Below, one piece after another: positions 13,501-25,784 of a stretch of 64,000 bases of DNA. Below the pieces are notes generated by a model. It had not been told where the DNA came from. It saw only the letters and a list, made by a program, of their open reading frames with translations, and searched no databases. Source of the stretch: Phialocephala subalpina (lineage: Eukaryota; Ascomycota; Leotiomycetes; Helotiales; Mollisiaceae). The stretch covers positions 62,001 through 126,000 of the forward strand of contig FJOG01000018.1 of NCBI GenBank assembly GCA_900073065.1. The letters run 5' to 3'. A program made the position numbers and the translations under genes. The first letter of the stretch is position 1, and each line of letters begins with the position of its first letter.

Positions 13501-16500
13501 GCCTCAGCCATTTTCCCGACCAGAATAGTATCGCCATGACTTTTGGTCTGGATCTATGAGTACCTTCATTTCATTTCCCAGATCACAACCGTTTCCAGGT
13601 ACGGATGTGCATAAATGGTGGTCGATGGAAAAGTTCTTTTGTTCCCTGAGGTGCAGCGAGCGAAATGTTTGGCACGCCGAATGTTCGACATCAATTGCCC
13701 ACCGCGATTGGCTGTACGCCACTGGCGACATCGATGTCGAAGCTTCAAAAGAAACGAGGGTCATGCTGAAAGCTGGGAATGTCAAAATATCTGAGGATCC
13801 CTACGAGGTGTTTCGTCGCCATCAGCACGAACTGTGACAGCACGCATCATATCAGACCGACTGGTGACTAATCCTGTACAACCAGGAATGACTAGACACC
13901 GGTATTCGATTTTTCCAGATTTACTCTTGCCCTGCTTTCTTTGCTGTGGCCCAGGACCGATTATGGGGCAGTGTTTCTCCAGAGATTGATGCAACCATCA
14001 GGTGCAAATCGCAGCTTCCGAGCGCTTGTGTCTCTCATACTCTGCCCTTCTGCATTCCGATATGTAATGTAGCCAGTAGAATCCGTGCTGCCAGACATAC
14101 GAGAGGATCTAGTCCAGCTTTCAAGTGCTGTCATTGCGCTCGCAGCCCTCAAAATAAGTTCATGCTGATACGAAGCGTAGATAGCCAGATCAAGGGAGGC
14201 GGCATATCGACCCCTCATGTGAGAGGACGAAAGATTCAGAGCTGGATCTCCATGCGGCTTGCATGCCTCTCACGCGAGGCAGAAAGCAGCTTCCACACCA
14301 CGGCATTCATGAAACATAGGCAGAGACCTAGAAAACTTCATTGTACTTCGCCTTGGCGTGCTGGATGGGGTTGGTGAAGTTGCTCAGCAGTGCAACGTAG
14401 AGTATCCCAATTTCCTATGTCCAGAAATTCGACAGGAGCAATCGTGAAACATGCACTTATCGTCCTGCAGCCATCCTCCTCTCTAACGCCATAGCTTTTA
14501 AGAGTGAGAGGCTGAAGTCCCAAGAGGTACAAGTGAGATGTGAACGGCCGTGCTTCGGAGAATACAGAAATAATCAGATGAAATCGTTCCTCGGCATCAG
14601 AGCGATGGTGTGGTTGATGTATATTCTAGCTAGGACGCCGTAGGTACGGATCGTCATGCGGAAAGACATTTCATGATGCTCGTTCTGGAATAAGTGTTCC
14701 TCCGCGTAGACTCGAAGATGAAGAAGTTCAGCAGCGTTAAGAAAGTTTCGATCTGGCGAGAACAGCATGCGCCCAAGCCACAGTTGGCGGGCAGCCACGC
14801 TCTCCTGAAACATTCATATCGTTCGAAGCTTTTGAACCTCGTTGTTGAACGGAAAGGTGGCATCGACCCCGGATCGATGAGTTTACGAGCGAGTCATGAT
14901 TGTCAACCGGGTTTGCGTGGAAGACGTTCCTGGATCTTGCATTAGTAGCATTTGCGTCGTCGAATTCGGACCAATATACATGGAGCACATCGGTTTCAGC
15001 CGTCGACCGTGTTTGCAGACGAGCGTGTATTGGCGCAGCTCTCCTTTGCGGGCGGCATGGAATCCATCTGTGTGACACGACTCAATAGCATCGTGTTGGT
15101 GGTGTTGCAATGGGTGTAGTGTAGAGTGTTGTGGTGTTGTTGTGTTGTGGAAAGGAGTAAGGTACTCGGAAAGACAGGGGTCGAGATTAACGAGATCCTT
15201 GAACATCGAATTCTCGCCTCCGTACAAATCCTCAATGCAACAACACTCATCACCAGCCACCGCCATCCCACCAGCCCTGTTCATACGTCCATCACTATAT
15301 CCTCAGACAGCCTGGGGTGCCATCTGCCAGATGCCCTGTCCTCGGCAAGGAAGTCATTCGCAAGCCTGGCTCAATCAGGAATTCCATGCTTCTTCCTGGT
15401 CTGACGTGCAGCCCACGAACGGGTCTGCCCGCGGCCACTGGGCCCAAACAAGACTTGAGCGTTGGTTGTACTGCAGACGAAGAAAAGAATTCATCTGCAC
15501 TTGAAGACACAGAAAGGTTGTTGGTCTCGTCTGGCTGCAGGTACAACCAAGCCCTCTTCAGCTGATAGGAGTTACAGCAGTCGCCATGGACATAACCCTA
15601 CCTTACCATCACAACGCTCATCACAATCTATCGGCGCTGCGCAACATCGCCAATCTCACAAACGGAAGGAAGCATGGCATTAGAGGACAGCCTGGAATGA
15701 ATCGACCCTTTCCCAAGCTGCCAATATCACTAAAACGGCTGACCACATACGGAGGGCCTGGTATGAACAATGACCTGCGGTGGTGACACATGAGAGCTCA
15801 CTTGGATACTCACACCTGGACATACCAGTCGATGCACGCCGCCGTCTATTTCCATCTCTTCGGGGCCTTCTCACGAGATGCCAAGTTTTATGGCTCGAGC
15901 TGGGAATACCAGACAGCGGCACAGACAAAACGGGACGTGGCCGGGCCGGACGATCCTCAATCCAAGACATTACAACAATAACCCCCATCCGATGCGAGAA
16001 ACAACCATGAGGAACCTCTGAAAGCGGTAAGTTGATCGAGAACGTCACCCCAAGATTCCGGGCCCTTAGACAATGCAAAACTCGAGATGGACGGCTTCAT
16101 ACCAAGTCTGCAGTGGCAGACCCATCAAGCCTACCAAACCTATCATAGCAGGAAATTGTTGGCCCTGGCTCCTTTTGCTGATCTTCGGGATCCCTGCCGA
16201 CAGACCCCACGATATCTTGTAATCTTACCATATATTACCAAGTCGACAAAGCGACCAGCAGTCGCACTCAAATGCAGAGATCCGTGAAAGCCCATGGCGC
16301 ATATCCACGATCGTTACGATATGGTGCATGCAACGCAGCTTATGAGACTCGTGGGAAGCTACAGCACTGCTCTTCCCGCATCGTACAATCCCTTTTTCAA
16401 TCCGCCAAGCCTGTACTGAGTTCGGACCGTCGATCACCCCGCGATGTCAGCATCCCCCGAGAGCTGGAGGCTGGAACACGCATTTTGCTTGTGTCATCAT

Positions 16501-19211
16501 CTACACCAAAAACTTGTATGTGACGGCCCGTCGTGACAGTCAACTCGCGGCTCCCAGCGGGGCTGAGCGAGGCAAGGTACCACTACAAGGGCATGGGCCT
16601 GTTGGGTGTGTGCTGTTCCCACTGGACACAAACGACAGCTGTCACAAAACACCCCTGGTCACCTGAGGTTTGCGAGGTTTCGAGCATAATGACTGGAACG
16701 ACTTACCAGCACTGCCACCTCCCCTTCTCAGCCCCTCTAAAGAAATCACACCTTTCACGATGAACCAGTTTTCGAGCTTGTGCGCATTCGTGCTTCAAGT
16801 GAAGAACCGTTAGGATGTGTATCTCTCGCTATATTTCGCCGCATTTGGAAGGTGTTGCTACTGTCCTTTCGTGCGTTCGTCATTCCTCGCCAGACCTCTT
16901 TCGAAACCGTTTACAGCCAAGAGGTTAAGAATTACCAAAGGAATGAACATTTCGCCCAATTTTTCGGTTCCGACTTCGACTTCATGAGTCGTGGTGTCGT
17001 GGAAAGCTCCAGATGCCTCGATTGAGATTCTGCGAGCCTAGACTTCGACGCTGCGCGGGCGCTATCAATTAGACGCCTGCGGGAGCAGCTTTTTCACGCC
17101 CACAGGCAACTGCACCCGCTGATGGCTTCATTCTCGACTCGAGGATATGGCTACACTGAATCTGGTATACGTCCACGAATTCTTTCAAGGGCGTGGACGG
17201 TGTCCACCCAACTCCTTCTAGGTCAAGCATCTTCATGGAACCTCCTTTCGCACACACTTTGGAGGCTTTTCTACTACTCTCAGCAGAGAAGGTCGTCGGC
17301 TTTTACGTACCCAAACCTTCCAACTTGCACACTTCATCAAGCCACATGATGCGATTCAGACATTGTCCAGACTTTGATGATCAGTAATCCCTCTGGCATC
17401 TGCAAGCTTCTTGCTGAAGGCTTTCACGACCCAGGACCATGGTAGCATCCGTCAAGCTCCAGAGTTTTCCCGAATCATTCGGCCGACACGATTGGGCCTC
17501 CAAAATCGATAGAAAGAACGACCAGACACGCCAGAGAACATCTCCGCGGACTCCAGGATGCACCTCACAATCTTTCTTTCGAACAGAAGGTCCCATCGCG
17601 AGTACTGCATCGAAGGGATTCGTATTATTCTGTCGAGGAGTCGAAGGCATGGAAATTATGAAAGTCATCGTCTTCCCTCCGACATGCGAAGCCCTCTGCC
17701 GACGCCAAGCCATTTCGAGAGCTACACCTACAAGACAAATTTCACCTTGTCCTTCACAAGAACCATGACCTTGCGACGGAAACGTCCACTTTAAACGCCC
17801 CAGACGTATTTCAGGGGCAGCACGGCTTGACTTTCACGTCACTGTCGCAATTCCCACCGTGGACGCCAGCGGGACACTAACGACGCGCTCGAGTCAACGC
17901 TATTAAATAGCGGAAAACGCAAGCTCTAGGGCTCGGAGCTGTATCCGACTTAGCCATCAAGCTACAGGAATTGACAACGGACATGCTTCCCCTGAAGGAA
18001 ATTCGACCGAGGTCCTCACACGATATCGTCGAGCACGGCGCCAGCTTGTGCCTGGCTCGAGACATAAGCACATACAGTCAGCTAATTCAGCACGGGAAAA
18101 CGAAGCTATTACGATACAGTTCACAGCACGGTGCTTTTCCGCCCTGACGTGCATGATTCAGACCATTCTCACGATAGCTTCGCATCATATCGCTGAATTG
18201 GATTGACATCCCATCAATCAGGTCAGACAAACCACGCGAGAGTGCGCATTGCGGTAGGCAGGCACCAAAAGGTCAAGCGTCAAGACCCACCCATTCACCT
18301 CGATGACCTCGGCTTGGAAATTGGAGATCAATAACTTCAACAGGGCATATCAACTATTTGATTTTTCTTAGTTCATGTTCTTAGAATGAGACTACATACC
18401 AGTTAACTACCAGTTAACTACCAGTTATTTCACTTCATGACAACTGCCGAGAGGTTAAATTCCTCGTTAAGATCTCCAGCTTGCTAGCTATCCGCTTAGC
18501 CTCATTGATTGACTGTCGTTCTAGTTTTAGTTTAGCAATCGCAAGCCTCGTCGCCTTTCTCCAGTCCTTTCATTTCAATTTCTAGCGTTCAGTTCACGAT
18601 GAGTTTCAACTTGACTTTGCGCGGCGGGTGGGTCTTCCGAGGCATGTGTCAGTCTGTCAGAGTTAAGTCAGTGATTTGGTGGTCAGTTCGGTACTCAGTC
18701 AAGTGCCGGTCGATCATACGGATGCGGAGATGCTGCAGAGGTGAGGTTCAAGGAACTTCCCTTCTCTTGCGAGATTTGGATTTTTGGATCTTCATCAGCT
18801 GCGTGACAGAGACTAAGAGAACACGAATCGCTTTTTCCCAATCTACGATCGAGAGATGGAGTCGGCGATGTTTTCCTTTAATCTGGTGAATTCTGGTAAG
18901 CTACCAACGATCATCGGAGTCGAATACGTCGACACGATGAGCTGTTTCTTGGACATACCGACATCCACGGCACTCGACATTGGCGGTGAGTATGCAGCAA
19001 TTCCAAGCAGGAGTGAAGTGTTTCTTTAATTTTTGTTTGTAGATGCATGCGAGCAATGCCCTTTCATTTCTCCCTCTTACTAATTCTAAAGTTTGTGTTC
19101 GCTCTGTTGAAGAGCTCTGGAGTTTACACCATCTCCCAACCAGGAACTTGTTGCTCTCTGTTTTATCATACACCGCAACCTTTCCTCCACTTCATCTCGC
19201 GTCTTTGACTT
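10556..19211. other. Gene-poor stretch of about 8.7 kb
   Basis: No protein-coding gene can be supported on either strand. The open frames are short, overlap each other and show no family motif. Composition looks ordinary and not AT-rich, so it is not an obvious RIP-degraded repeat. Minor features are a GT-rich low-complexity run near 15092-15150 and a threefold 11-bp repeat near 18397. It lies upstream of the homeobox gene (minus strand) and downstream of the DUF1264 gene. Candidates are a large regulatory region, long leader exons or non-coding RNA. Confidence 0.5.
18397..18430. repeat. Short tandem repeat, 11-bp unit
   Basis: The unit TACCAGTTAAC is repeated about three times head to tail, the last copy diverging. 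No function can be assigned. Confidence 0.7.
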
Positions 19212-20159
19212 TCATCCCGAAGTGGGAAATACAGTCTCATCAGTAGTATTTACCAACCCATACGTCAAGATAAACCCCTTCTTCTGTGAGGCGGGAGTCT
19301 TCGTTAGTATTCCTCTTTCAACCTTCTAGAAAATGTGGGAACCTGGAATTCAACCATCAACTCACCCAACTATCCGCCCCCTCAATAAGCACCGGCTTCG
19401 TAATATTCTCCCGCTGCTCCCTAATCTCCGTACTATTAACCCCAAACAGCACATCCCTCTTAGTCACAAAATCAGGCGTAATCTGTCCATCCTCTGTATA
19501 CCCCATCACTAATTCAGGGATCCCTTCCGGGACAGTCTTGTTTTGAGCGTCGAAACGCCATGTGTGGGCTGTTTTTCCGTAGGTGCCGACTAGGACGTTG
19601 GACATTATTGAGAGGTCGATTGAGGACGGCATGTGGGGTTCGATTAGGAAGCCGGAGGTTACTTCGTAGGAGTGGGAATGCCAGAGTTCTGAGCCAAGGT
19701 TAGCGATTTTCAAGTTCAAAGACATTTTGAAGAAGTTTAGTATCGAGAGATAAGATAAAAATTCAAGAAGTCTTGTCAACTTACGGCGTTCTTCCATGGG
19801 AAGGGTGGCGAAGAGGTTAGGTGAGATTATGTATTCGATGCCTGCTAAGTGTGCCGGCGTTGTGCCGGTTGTGTAGACTGTGCATTGGAGGACTGTGTTC
19901 GTTCGTCAACGTCGGCTCTTAGCTAATCGTGGCGAAGAGATTCGTGAGAAAGGTAGTCCATGGAGGGGTACTCACAGTCGTCAGAGAGGATGGTGCAGTA
20001 GTGGTTGGCACTGATTTCTGCAGAAGCATTGCCGGAGAGGAAGTGGAAGCCGTTGAGGAAGAGTACTGTTCCTTCTGGGCCAATGTTTCCGAACGGGAGC
20101 GCTGCTATGGCTAAACGCGAGAAGAGGACCAAGATAGATAAGGTGAGTGCGGAATGCAT
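19212..20159 (-). CDS. Secreted DUF1264 (oil-body-associated-protein-like) protein
   Basis: Exons are 19976-20159, 19785-19892, 19366-19688 and 19212-19283 (687 nt, 228 aa), with introns of 82-96 nt. A TACTAAC-type branch point stands before the last acceptor. The ATG at 20159 opens a signal peptide (LSILVLFSRLAIA). The body matches the DUF1264/OBAP pattern: SANHYCTILSDD, then after splicing FLQCTVYTT, then AHLAGIEYIISPNLFATLP, then LWHSHSYEVTSGFLI, and a TYGKTAHTW block. These motifs are seen; the family assignment is from memory of the pattern. Plant members associate with oil bodies, while fungal roles are unknown. A secretion signal is unusual and suggests an extracellular or cell-surface protein. 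Confidence 0.82.
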
Positions 20160-20261
20160 TCTAGTGATTGAATATAAGAGCTGCGAGTTTGAGAGGAAAG
20201 GCGCTTTAGCTGCGTTTGCTTGCTAGTGGAAGGGTCTCAGATCAAGAGAACTGGCTGGATT

Positions 20262-20267
20262 CTTATA
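20262..20267 (-). promoter_or_regulatory. TATA-like box of the DUF1264 gene
   Basis: TATAAG on the minus strand about 105 bp upstream of the start codon at 20159. Confidence 0.4.
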
Positions 20268-23104
20268 CTTCTTCGTCTCTGGAAGTACGGTTGACGACCC
20301 TGCTGCTGCTTCCCTCCACCACTGGCCTCGCAGTCGATTCACTTATGTTCAATATCCATTCCTTACCTCTCTATTCGTCGGCATCCATCTAAATTTTGCA
20401 GCATCGCATGTCAACCTCCCGAATCCGCTCAAATATCCTTCAATGTCCCATGTTCCTTCACAGGCTCTCCATAGCTCGGCGACTCACACGCAGCTAGAAA
20501 ATATAATCCATGACCAGAACCACCCAATGTCCCTTCAAACCTAGAACTTTGCCCCGTTTAACTTTGAAGAACCCTCTCATCTCATACCCATCCTGCAGAA
20601 ACTTGCTCATTCGTTTTCGTCGTCCGTTCAAAATGCTCAAGCGAGCTTGTCATCGGCGACCTCAACTCCCTGCTCGGGGTCTTCGAACCTATATTATTAC
20701 CTCCGGATTCGTCGTTCCGCACATATTTCGTTGCCGAAGTCGACATTGCGCGTCCTTCGAGCCGGATCCGTGCTCTGTGTATTGCTGAGTGTGGTGGCTC
20801 GTGGACCCGGAGATGTCGGAGATCGAAGGTTGGTCGTCGGTAGAATGCGGGTGGTGATTAAGCTTGGCAGGGCGATAGCTGACGTGAGGTGTTGATGTCA
20901 GGAGGACTGTTGATTCTTGTCGTGACGGAGCATAGGCTGTTTTGATGGGAATGAATGGCGGGATCTGGAGGGTTTTGTTTCAACATTCGAACGAGAATGC
21001 GAAAGAGAAGAGGGGTGAGTGGCATTCAGCATCAAACGAAAGTAACAATGAGGAATGGAATACGGAGTGCGACAGAAGCCGTTGATGCAATGCTGTGACA
21101 GTGCGAAACTCGAGACCATGCAGATGAAATGCTAACAATTTACGTAGCAGGAGAAAGAAGATTGAGAAGCCTTGCTTCCACCTCCTCGCTTAGCAAAGAA
21201 AAGGGGACAGTTTGCTCAAGTTCAGCACCCACGACAGGTCATCGTATCTTGATCGAGACTGCTCGAGATCAGAGCAAACATATTGCTTCAATTGGACCTC
21301 CAGATCTATCAGAGGTGAGTGTGTAGGAAAGGAGAAGTGGTTTGGAGTTGTTGGCGAAGTTGAAGTTATGTGGTTGCTCCTTTCCCTCGCTAAAAGAAGG
21401 AGGGGCGATGGTGCAATTGCACGTGTGTCATCCTTACTTCCTGGCAAAATGGGAGCCGTCAAAATTTCATCGTACTCTTTATCTAGCTTGTCTTTTGTAA
21501 CTTCGTCCGTCCATAATATAGCTTCTTTTATTGCAATCTCAAAATTTTGAAAAATCAAGACCGCACGTGTTGCGACGAGATCATCTCGTTTGTGGTACTG
21601 TGATTCGCACCTGTTACTGATTGTGGTAGAGATTATGACTTTGAGCGAATACCGAGATTGTTGAAAGCGCCCACGTCCGTGATTGCGGGGATATGATGAA
21701 TCACATAGAGACTCGAGCGCATGCCAAGTGCATTCGACTCGCAGACATCCAGAGTGGTTGCCAAAAGTCAACATCACCTGAGCCGTATTCGATGCGGGCG
21801 GGCTGCAAGGCTTTGAAAGGATTGTGCGCATAATGCAGTGTAACAGCATCGAACCCTGGAATGAGAACCACCTTTGAGATGTTCCGGTAGCTGTAGAGTT
21901 TCGCTGACAAGGAAGGAAGCGAAGAACAGGCCTCCTCACCCTGCCTTATCAATATGAAAGTATCGGAATCATCTCATATCCAAATCCTCCAATCGCAAGG
22001 CGCATCATCAACCCCTGGACTTGCATCGAATGCATTACGAACTCCCGGCACCAAGCGGATTGACGGCTCGACCCCAGCCAGACTTCATCTATTAGAGTTC
22101 TGTTACCGCTGTCACTTTTCTTCCAAGGGTTTGATCGGCTATTGAGTCGGCAGGACCCTCCCTTCTCCCCAGACACGTCACAATATAAAAAGTGGGACAG
22201 CCTGCATTGCTTGCGGAACATTTCCCGACGCGGGGTCCCTGAAGTTTACCCTGGTCTGGGTAGATGCTCCCCCTGTTGACCTCGCTTAGGCTCTGGAACG
22301 TCGAGTGTCATCAACTTTCCTTCCACCTTCCTCTTGCGAGCACCGCAGTGGTAAATATCCAAATGTTGTATATATCCTTACAAGCTTTGTTTCTACAATA
22401 TATTTGGGTGAGACTTGGAAAGAATTTTTTAACGAGGGTACGATCCGGGGACGGCAAGGTTGTGTCGTTGACTCGTGGCAGTGTTTCGAGAAAACCTTTG
22501 CGAGGTCATTTCAAAGCCATTGAATTCTCAAGAGTTGCTCTGAGTTTGGACTTAAGACAATTCAGTTGTGACATTCAAGTCATACTTTTATGGTAGCACA
22601 AGCGTAGTTAATGATTTCGGTTAGTCAAGGATATGGTTCACAGGGTTAGCCAAGTCCGAGATCAACTCAAAACTCGAGCACTTTTCTTTAGAATTGGACT
22701 CGGACTCGGACAAATATTCGTTGCAAGTTGCAAATATGTCAGCGTTTTCGATCTCCCAGCCTCTCCTAGACTTTCTCGGCCCACGTGCCTTCGTCTGAAC
22801 AAGGACGACAATGGGCCAAGATCATGACGCTTTACTGCTTGTAAAGTATCTAAGTCAAGTCAAGTTTACTCGATTGTTCTGTGAAGGCAAGAAGATTGGA
22901 AACGCTGCAAATTGCAACATCGCTCTCCTCTTCAGTGTAGGTGCAGAGCCTCTATGATTTTATGTTTTGAAATCAAACTATCTTGTGTAGAAACATTTTC
23001 TGTCGGAAAGGTAAACCAGATTCTTCTTTTTTGTCTCTTCTTTTAATACTATTGCCTCGTGCTGCCCAGCCTCAAATGCGATTTCTTTGTTCTCAGCCTT
23101 GCAA
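20268..23104. other. Mostly non-coding, with one weak coding trace
   Basis: Apart from the trace at 21190-21952, listed separately, there is nothing supportable. The open frames are short and overlapping. Confidence 0.4.
21190..21952 (-). pseudogene. Possible unrecognised or decayed coding segment
   Basis: Two overlapping minus-strand frames have protein-like composition. One, 21701-21952, includes SSLPSLSAKLYSYRNISKVV. The other, 21190-21939, includes IAIKEAILWTDEVTKDKLDK in its second half. Neither has a convincing full-length start, and the change of frame could be an intron or a frameshift. I know no family for it. It may be a spliced hypothetical gene or a relic. Confidence 0.25.
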
Positions 23105-23734
23105 ATGACAATGGCCGTGCAAGTCAGAATGCAGAGACCTAAACCTGCAACACAAAGATGTCAAAGAACAATAACCTCGTGTATTCCATTCATGTCAAGA
23201 CGTAGTCACGGCAAGTCGCGAATTGAAAGTGGACGACAATTTTCTCCTCTTGAAGGCTCTGTCGCAGATCATCAATTATCCTGTCACTCTCCTCTACACC
23301 AAAATAAACCATCAGATTATCGCTCTCATGCTCATAATGTCCCTCCCCCACAGCATCATGAACATCCTCACCGCAATCCTAGACACCATCCTCACCGGCC
23401 CGCCAACACCCTGGCAAGCACCCCTAAACTGCCACTACTCCACAGCACATTCATACTCACCACTTTCCTCTTCCTCCTCACTACAACCCTCAAAGTTGCC
23501 ATTCTCGGCTTTATCTGGCTCATATTCTTCCGTTTCATTTACAGACGAAGAGAATACTTTAGCAACCATGGGTTTGTGCTGTGTCAAGTTTTGTTCCATG
23601 TTATGATTGGGTTGTTGGCGATGGTGGTGGTGAAGTTAGATCACAGGGATGTTTGGTTTTATTATTGTAGGGAAATTTTTGATGATGTGATCACGGAGGG
23701 GTTTCCGGAGATGGCTGGGAGGGCTTTTGGTTGA
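23105..23734 (+). CDS. Possible membrane protein with two hydrophobic segments
   Basis: A single open frame from the ATG at 23105 encodes 209 aa. The first half is Arg/His/Pro-rich and low in complexity. The second half has two hydrophobic stretches, one around FILTTFLFLLTTTLKVAILG and one around VLFHVMIGLLAMVVVKL, then a charged tail ending EGFPEMAGRAFG. A different frame on the same strand (23223-23606) is also open, so the reading frame is not certain. No family recognised. Confidence 0.4.
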   Translation: MTMAVQVRMQRPKPATQRCQRTITSCIPFMSRRSHGKSRIESGRQFSPLEGSVADHQLSCHSPLHQNKPSDYRSHAHNVPPPQHHEHPHRNPRHHPHRPANTLASTPKLPLLHSTFILTTFLFLLTTTLKVAILGFIWLIFFRFIYRRREYFSNHGFVLCQVLFHVMIGLLAMVVVKLDHRDVWFYYCREIFDDVITEGFPEMAGRAFG

Positions 23735-23934
23735 GAATGGAGGAAGCGGCAAGCAAGCGAGGGGAAACTTTTGTATTGGCATTGCTGCAAGAAAGGAACT
23801 CTACCATATTGAGGACTATCAGAAAGACATCATTACCATCCGTGACACGTAGCCATGAACCTCATAAACATCATTCACCCATCCACCCTCGCACCATCCC
23901 TCAACACAAATCAAAGTCAAGTCAGTGTCCCAAC

Positions 23935-25784
23935 TCAATTCTGATAATAAGTCTCCTGCAAACAAGTCGCCCTCCCCAAATTCGCCACATTCCAAACCAA
24001 ATCCCCCGCATGCCCACAAACATAAACCGTACTCGCCCGTCCATACGGTTCATTAATCCCCCTATTCGCATCATAATAAGTCTGCACATACGGACTGCTA
24101 CTTCCATACCAATGGCTATCCCCATGCACCGCACTCAACCAAGCCGAAACCACCGGAACTCCTTGGCCAATCCATGAAGCGAAGTTGGTGGTCACGCCGT
24201 CGTTGATGTACATTTCGGTGCGATAGCCGACAACGGCGTGTAGGCCGTCGAAGATGTGCCACCAGATGTTGTAGGATGTGGAGGGGGCGGAGGGATAGTC
24301 GATTACGGAGGGGATTACTTCGCAGGCGTGGATTATCCAGTATGCGAGTTTGCCCTTGGCTCCGCCTCCGTACCCATCAGCGGCAATCTGACTCAGATAA
24401 ACAACATCGCCCCAATTCTGATAAGTGGTAAAAAGATCCCAGTTTCCGTGAACTTCGGTCAAGGCGACATGTGCGGAGTTGATGTATGTCTGCTTGCTGG
24501 TGGTGAAGAGGTATGGGTAGGCGAAGTAGTATTGCCAGTTTACGAATTGGGCGAACTTTCCGTTCCAGGCGTTGAGGGATGTCCAGAAGTTGTTGGCGCT
24601 GGCAGTCCATCCTGCGTCGTCCTTGATGATGATTAGCTTTGACAGATAAGAGAATGTGAACGAAAGGCAAGATGCTTTGGGTGTCTGCCGTAAAGTCCCA
24701 TGGTTGGACGGTCATTATTGGAATGATTACTCACTGCGCGGACCACGTATCTTGCAACGTAGATTTGAGGCAATGCTGCTCTCTTGATATAACCCAAGGC
24801 TTTCGCCACCATCCCTTCTTTCCCTTCCCTCACAGAAGGTGGTGCCTTCCCAGCAGGTGGAGGCGTAGCTGGCGGTGTCGTATCTCCGGGCTTCGTCAAG
24901 TCGGGTAAAGACTCGACCGCTTTGGCGCCAATAGGAACATAGCCTGAGACCTTGACAGGAGCTTCGACACTACCAGCAGGTAATGTCTTGTTGGCATCTC
25001 TGGATGCGGTGAAGTAGAAGACAGGTTGAAGATATTTATCTCCAGAGTAATACCAGGCATCAATGGTGTTGACTGTGTACGGGGCGACAGCAGCGAGAGG
25101 TTGGAGCTGAGCAACTATGGCATCCTTGATAGCAGCGACTGTTGCTGGGAAGACCGTGGAGTCCTTCTTGGCTGGTGCCCAGGCATATGTCAGAGATTTG
25201 AGGGTGCCATCGGACCCATAGCCGAAGACAGCTTTGCTACCAGGACCCCGCACGGGAAGTGTAACTCCGTTTCCAAGATTGACGGTGCGTTGAGCGAGAA
25301 CGTGGCTGAGGAGAGGTGTGGGGTCGGTCGAGTTGGCGTTAGCGGAGGAGTCGTTGTAATGGGTCACCGTCATGAGAGTAGGCCCTGCTGTCGATGTAAC
25401 CGAGGTATCATCCTGCGGAAAGAGTGCGGCGTTGGCGAAGAGAGCCGCACTTCCTGCAGTACTGATTGTGGCCGCCGGGGTAAGTGTGTCATACTGTGCG
25501 AAGAAGTTTGTCGCTCCAGTACTCGGACTGATGTACCCCACAACTTGAGAGCCATTCTGTGCGATGATACCCGAGGCGGCGGACTGAAGCTGGGAACCCG
25601 GCGAAACACTATTTAATGTCGATTGAAGGAGCGCTGGGGGAAGTGTGATAGTGGTGCCAAGTTTGAAGACTGGAAGGTCGCTGTGGAAGTTTTGGATGAG
25701 ACCTTTGTTTACGGAGACCGTGTACCCGTAGACAGAAGGTGCCCATGCCACTGCGGCGAAGATTAAGGTGGAGAAGGCGGTCAT
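23935..25784 (-). CDS. Secreted DUF6345-like protein
   Basis: Exons 24735-25784 and 23935-24636 are joined over a 98-nt intron (GTGAGT...CAAAG), giving 583 aa. The ATG at 25784 opens a signal peptide (FSTLIFAAVAWAPSVYG). The N-terminal 300 residues form a secreted domain I cannot name. A short Pro-rich linker (TTPPATPPPAGKAPP) follows, then the C-terminal domain. That domain holds EVHGNWDLFTTYQNWGD, YWIIHACEVIPS and HIFDGLHAVVGYRTEM, which fit the DUF6345 pattern. The His-Gly (about H413) and Ala-Cys (about C455) pair recalls the His/Cys dyad of caspase-like folds. A peptidase activity is inference only. A TATATA box lies about 85 bp upstream of the start. Confidence 0.75.

Noticed and set aside
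23731..24177. 148-aa plus-strand frame rich in Ile/Pro/Thr
   Set aside because: Antisense to the last exon of the DUF6345-like gene, which has clear domain motifs and a proper stop.
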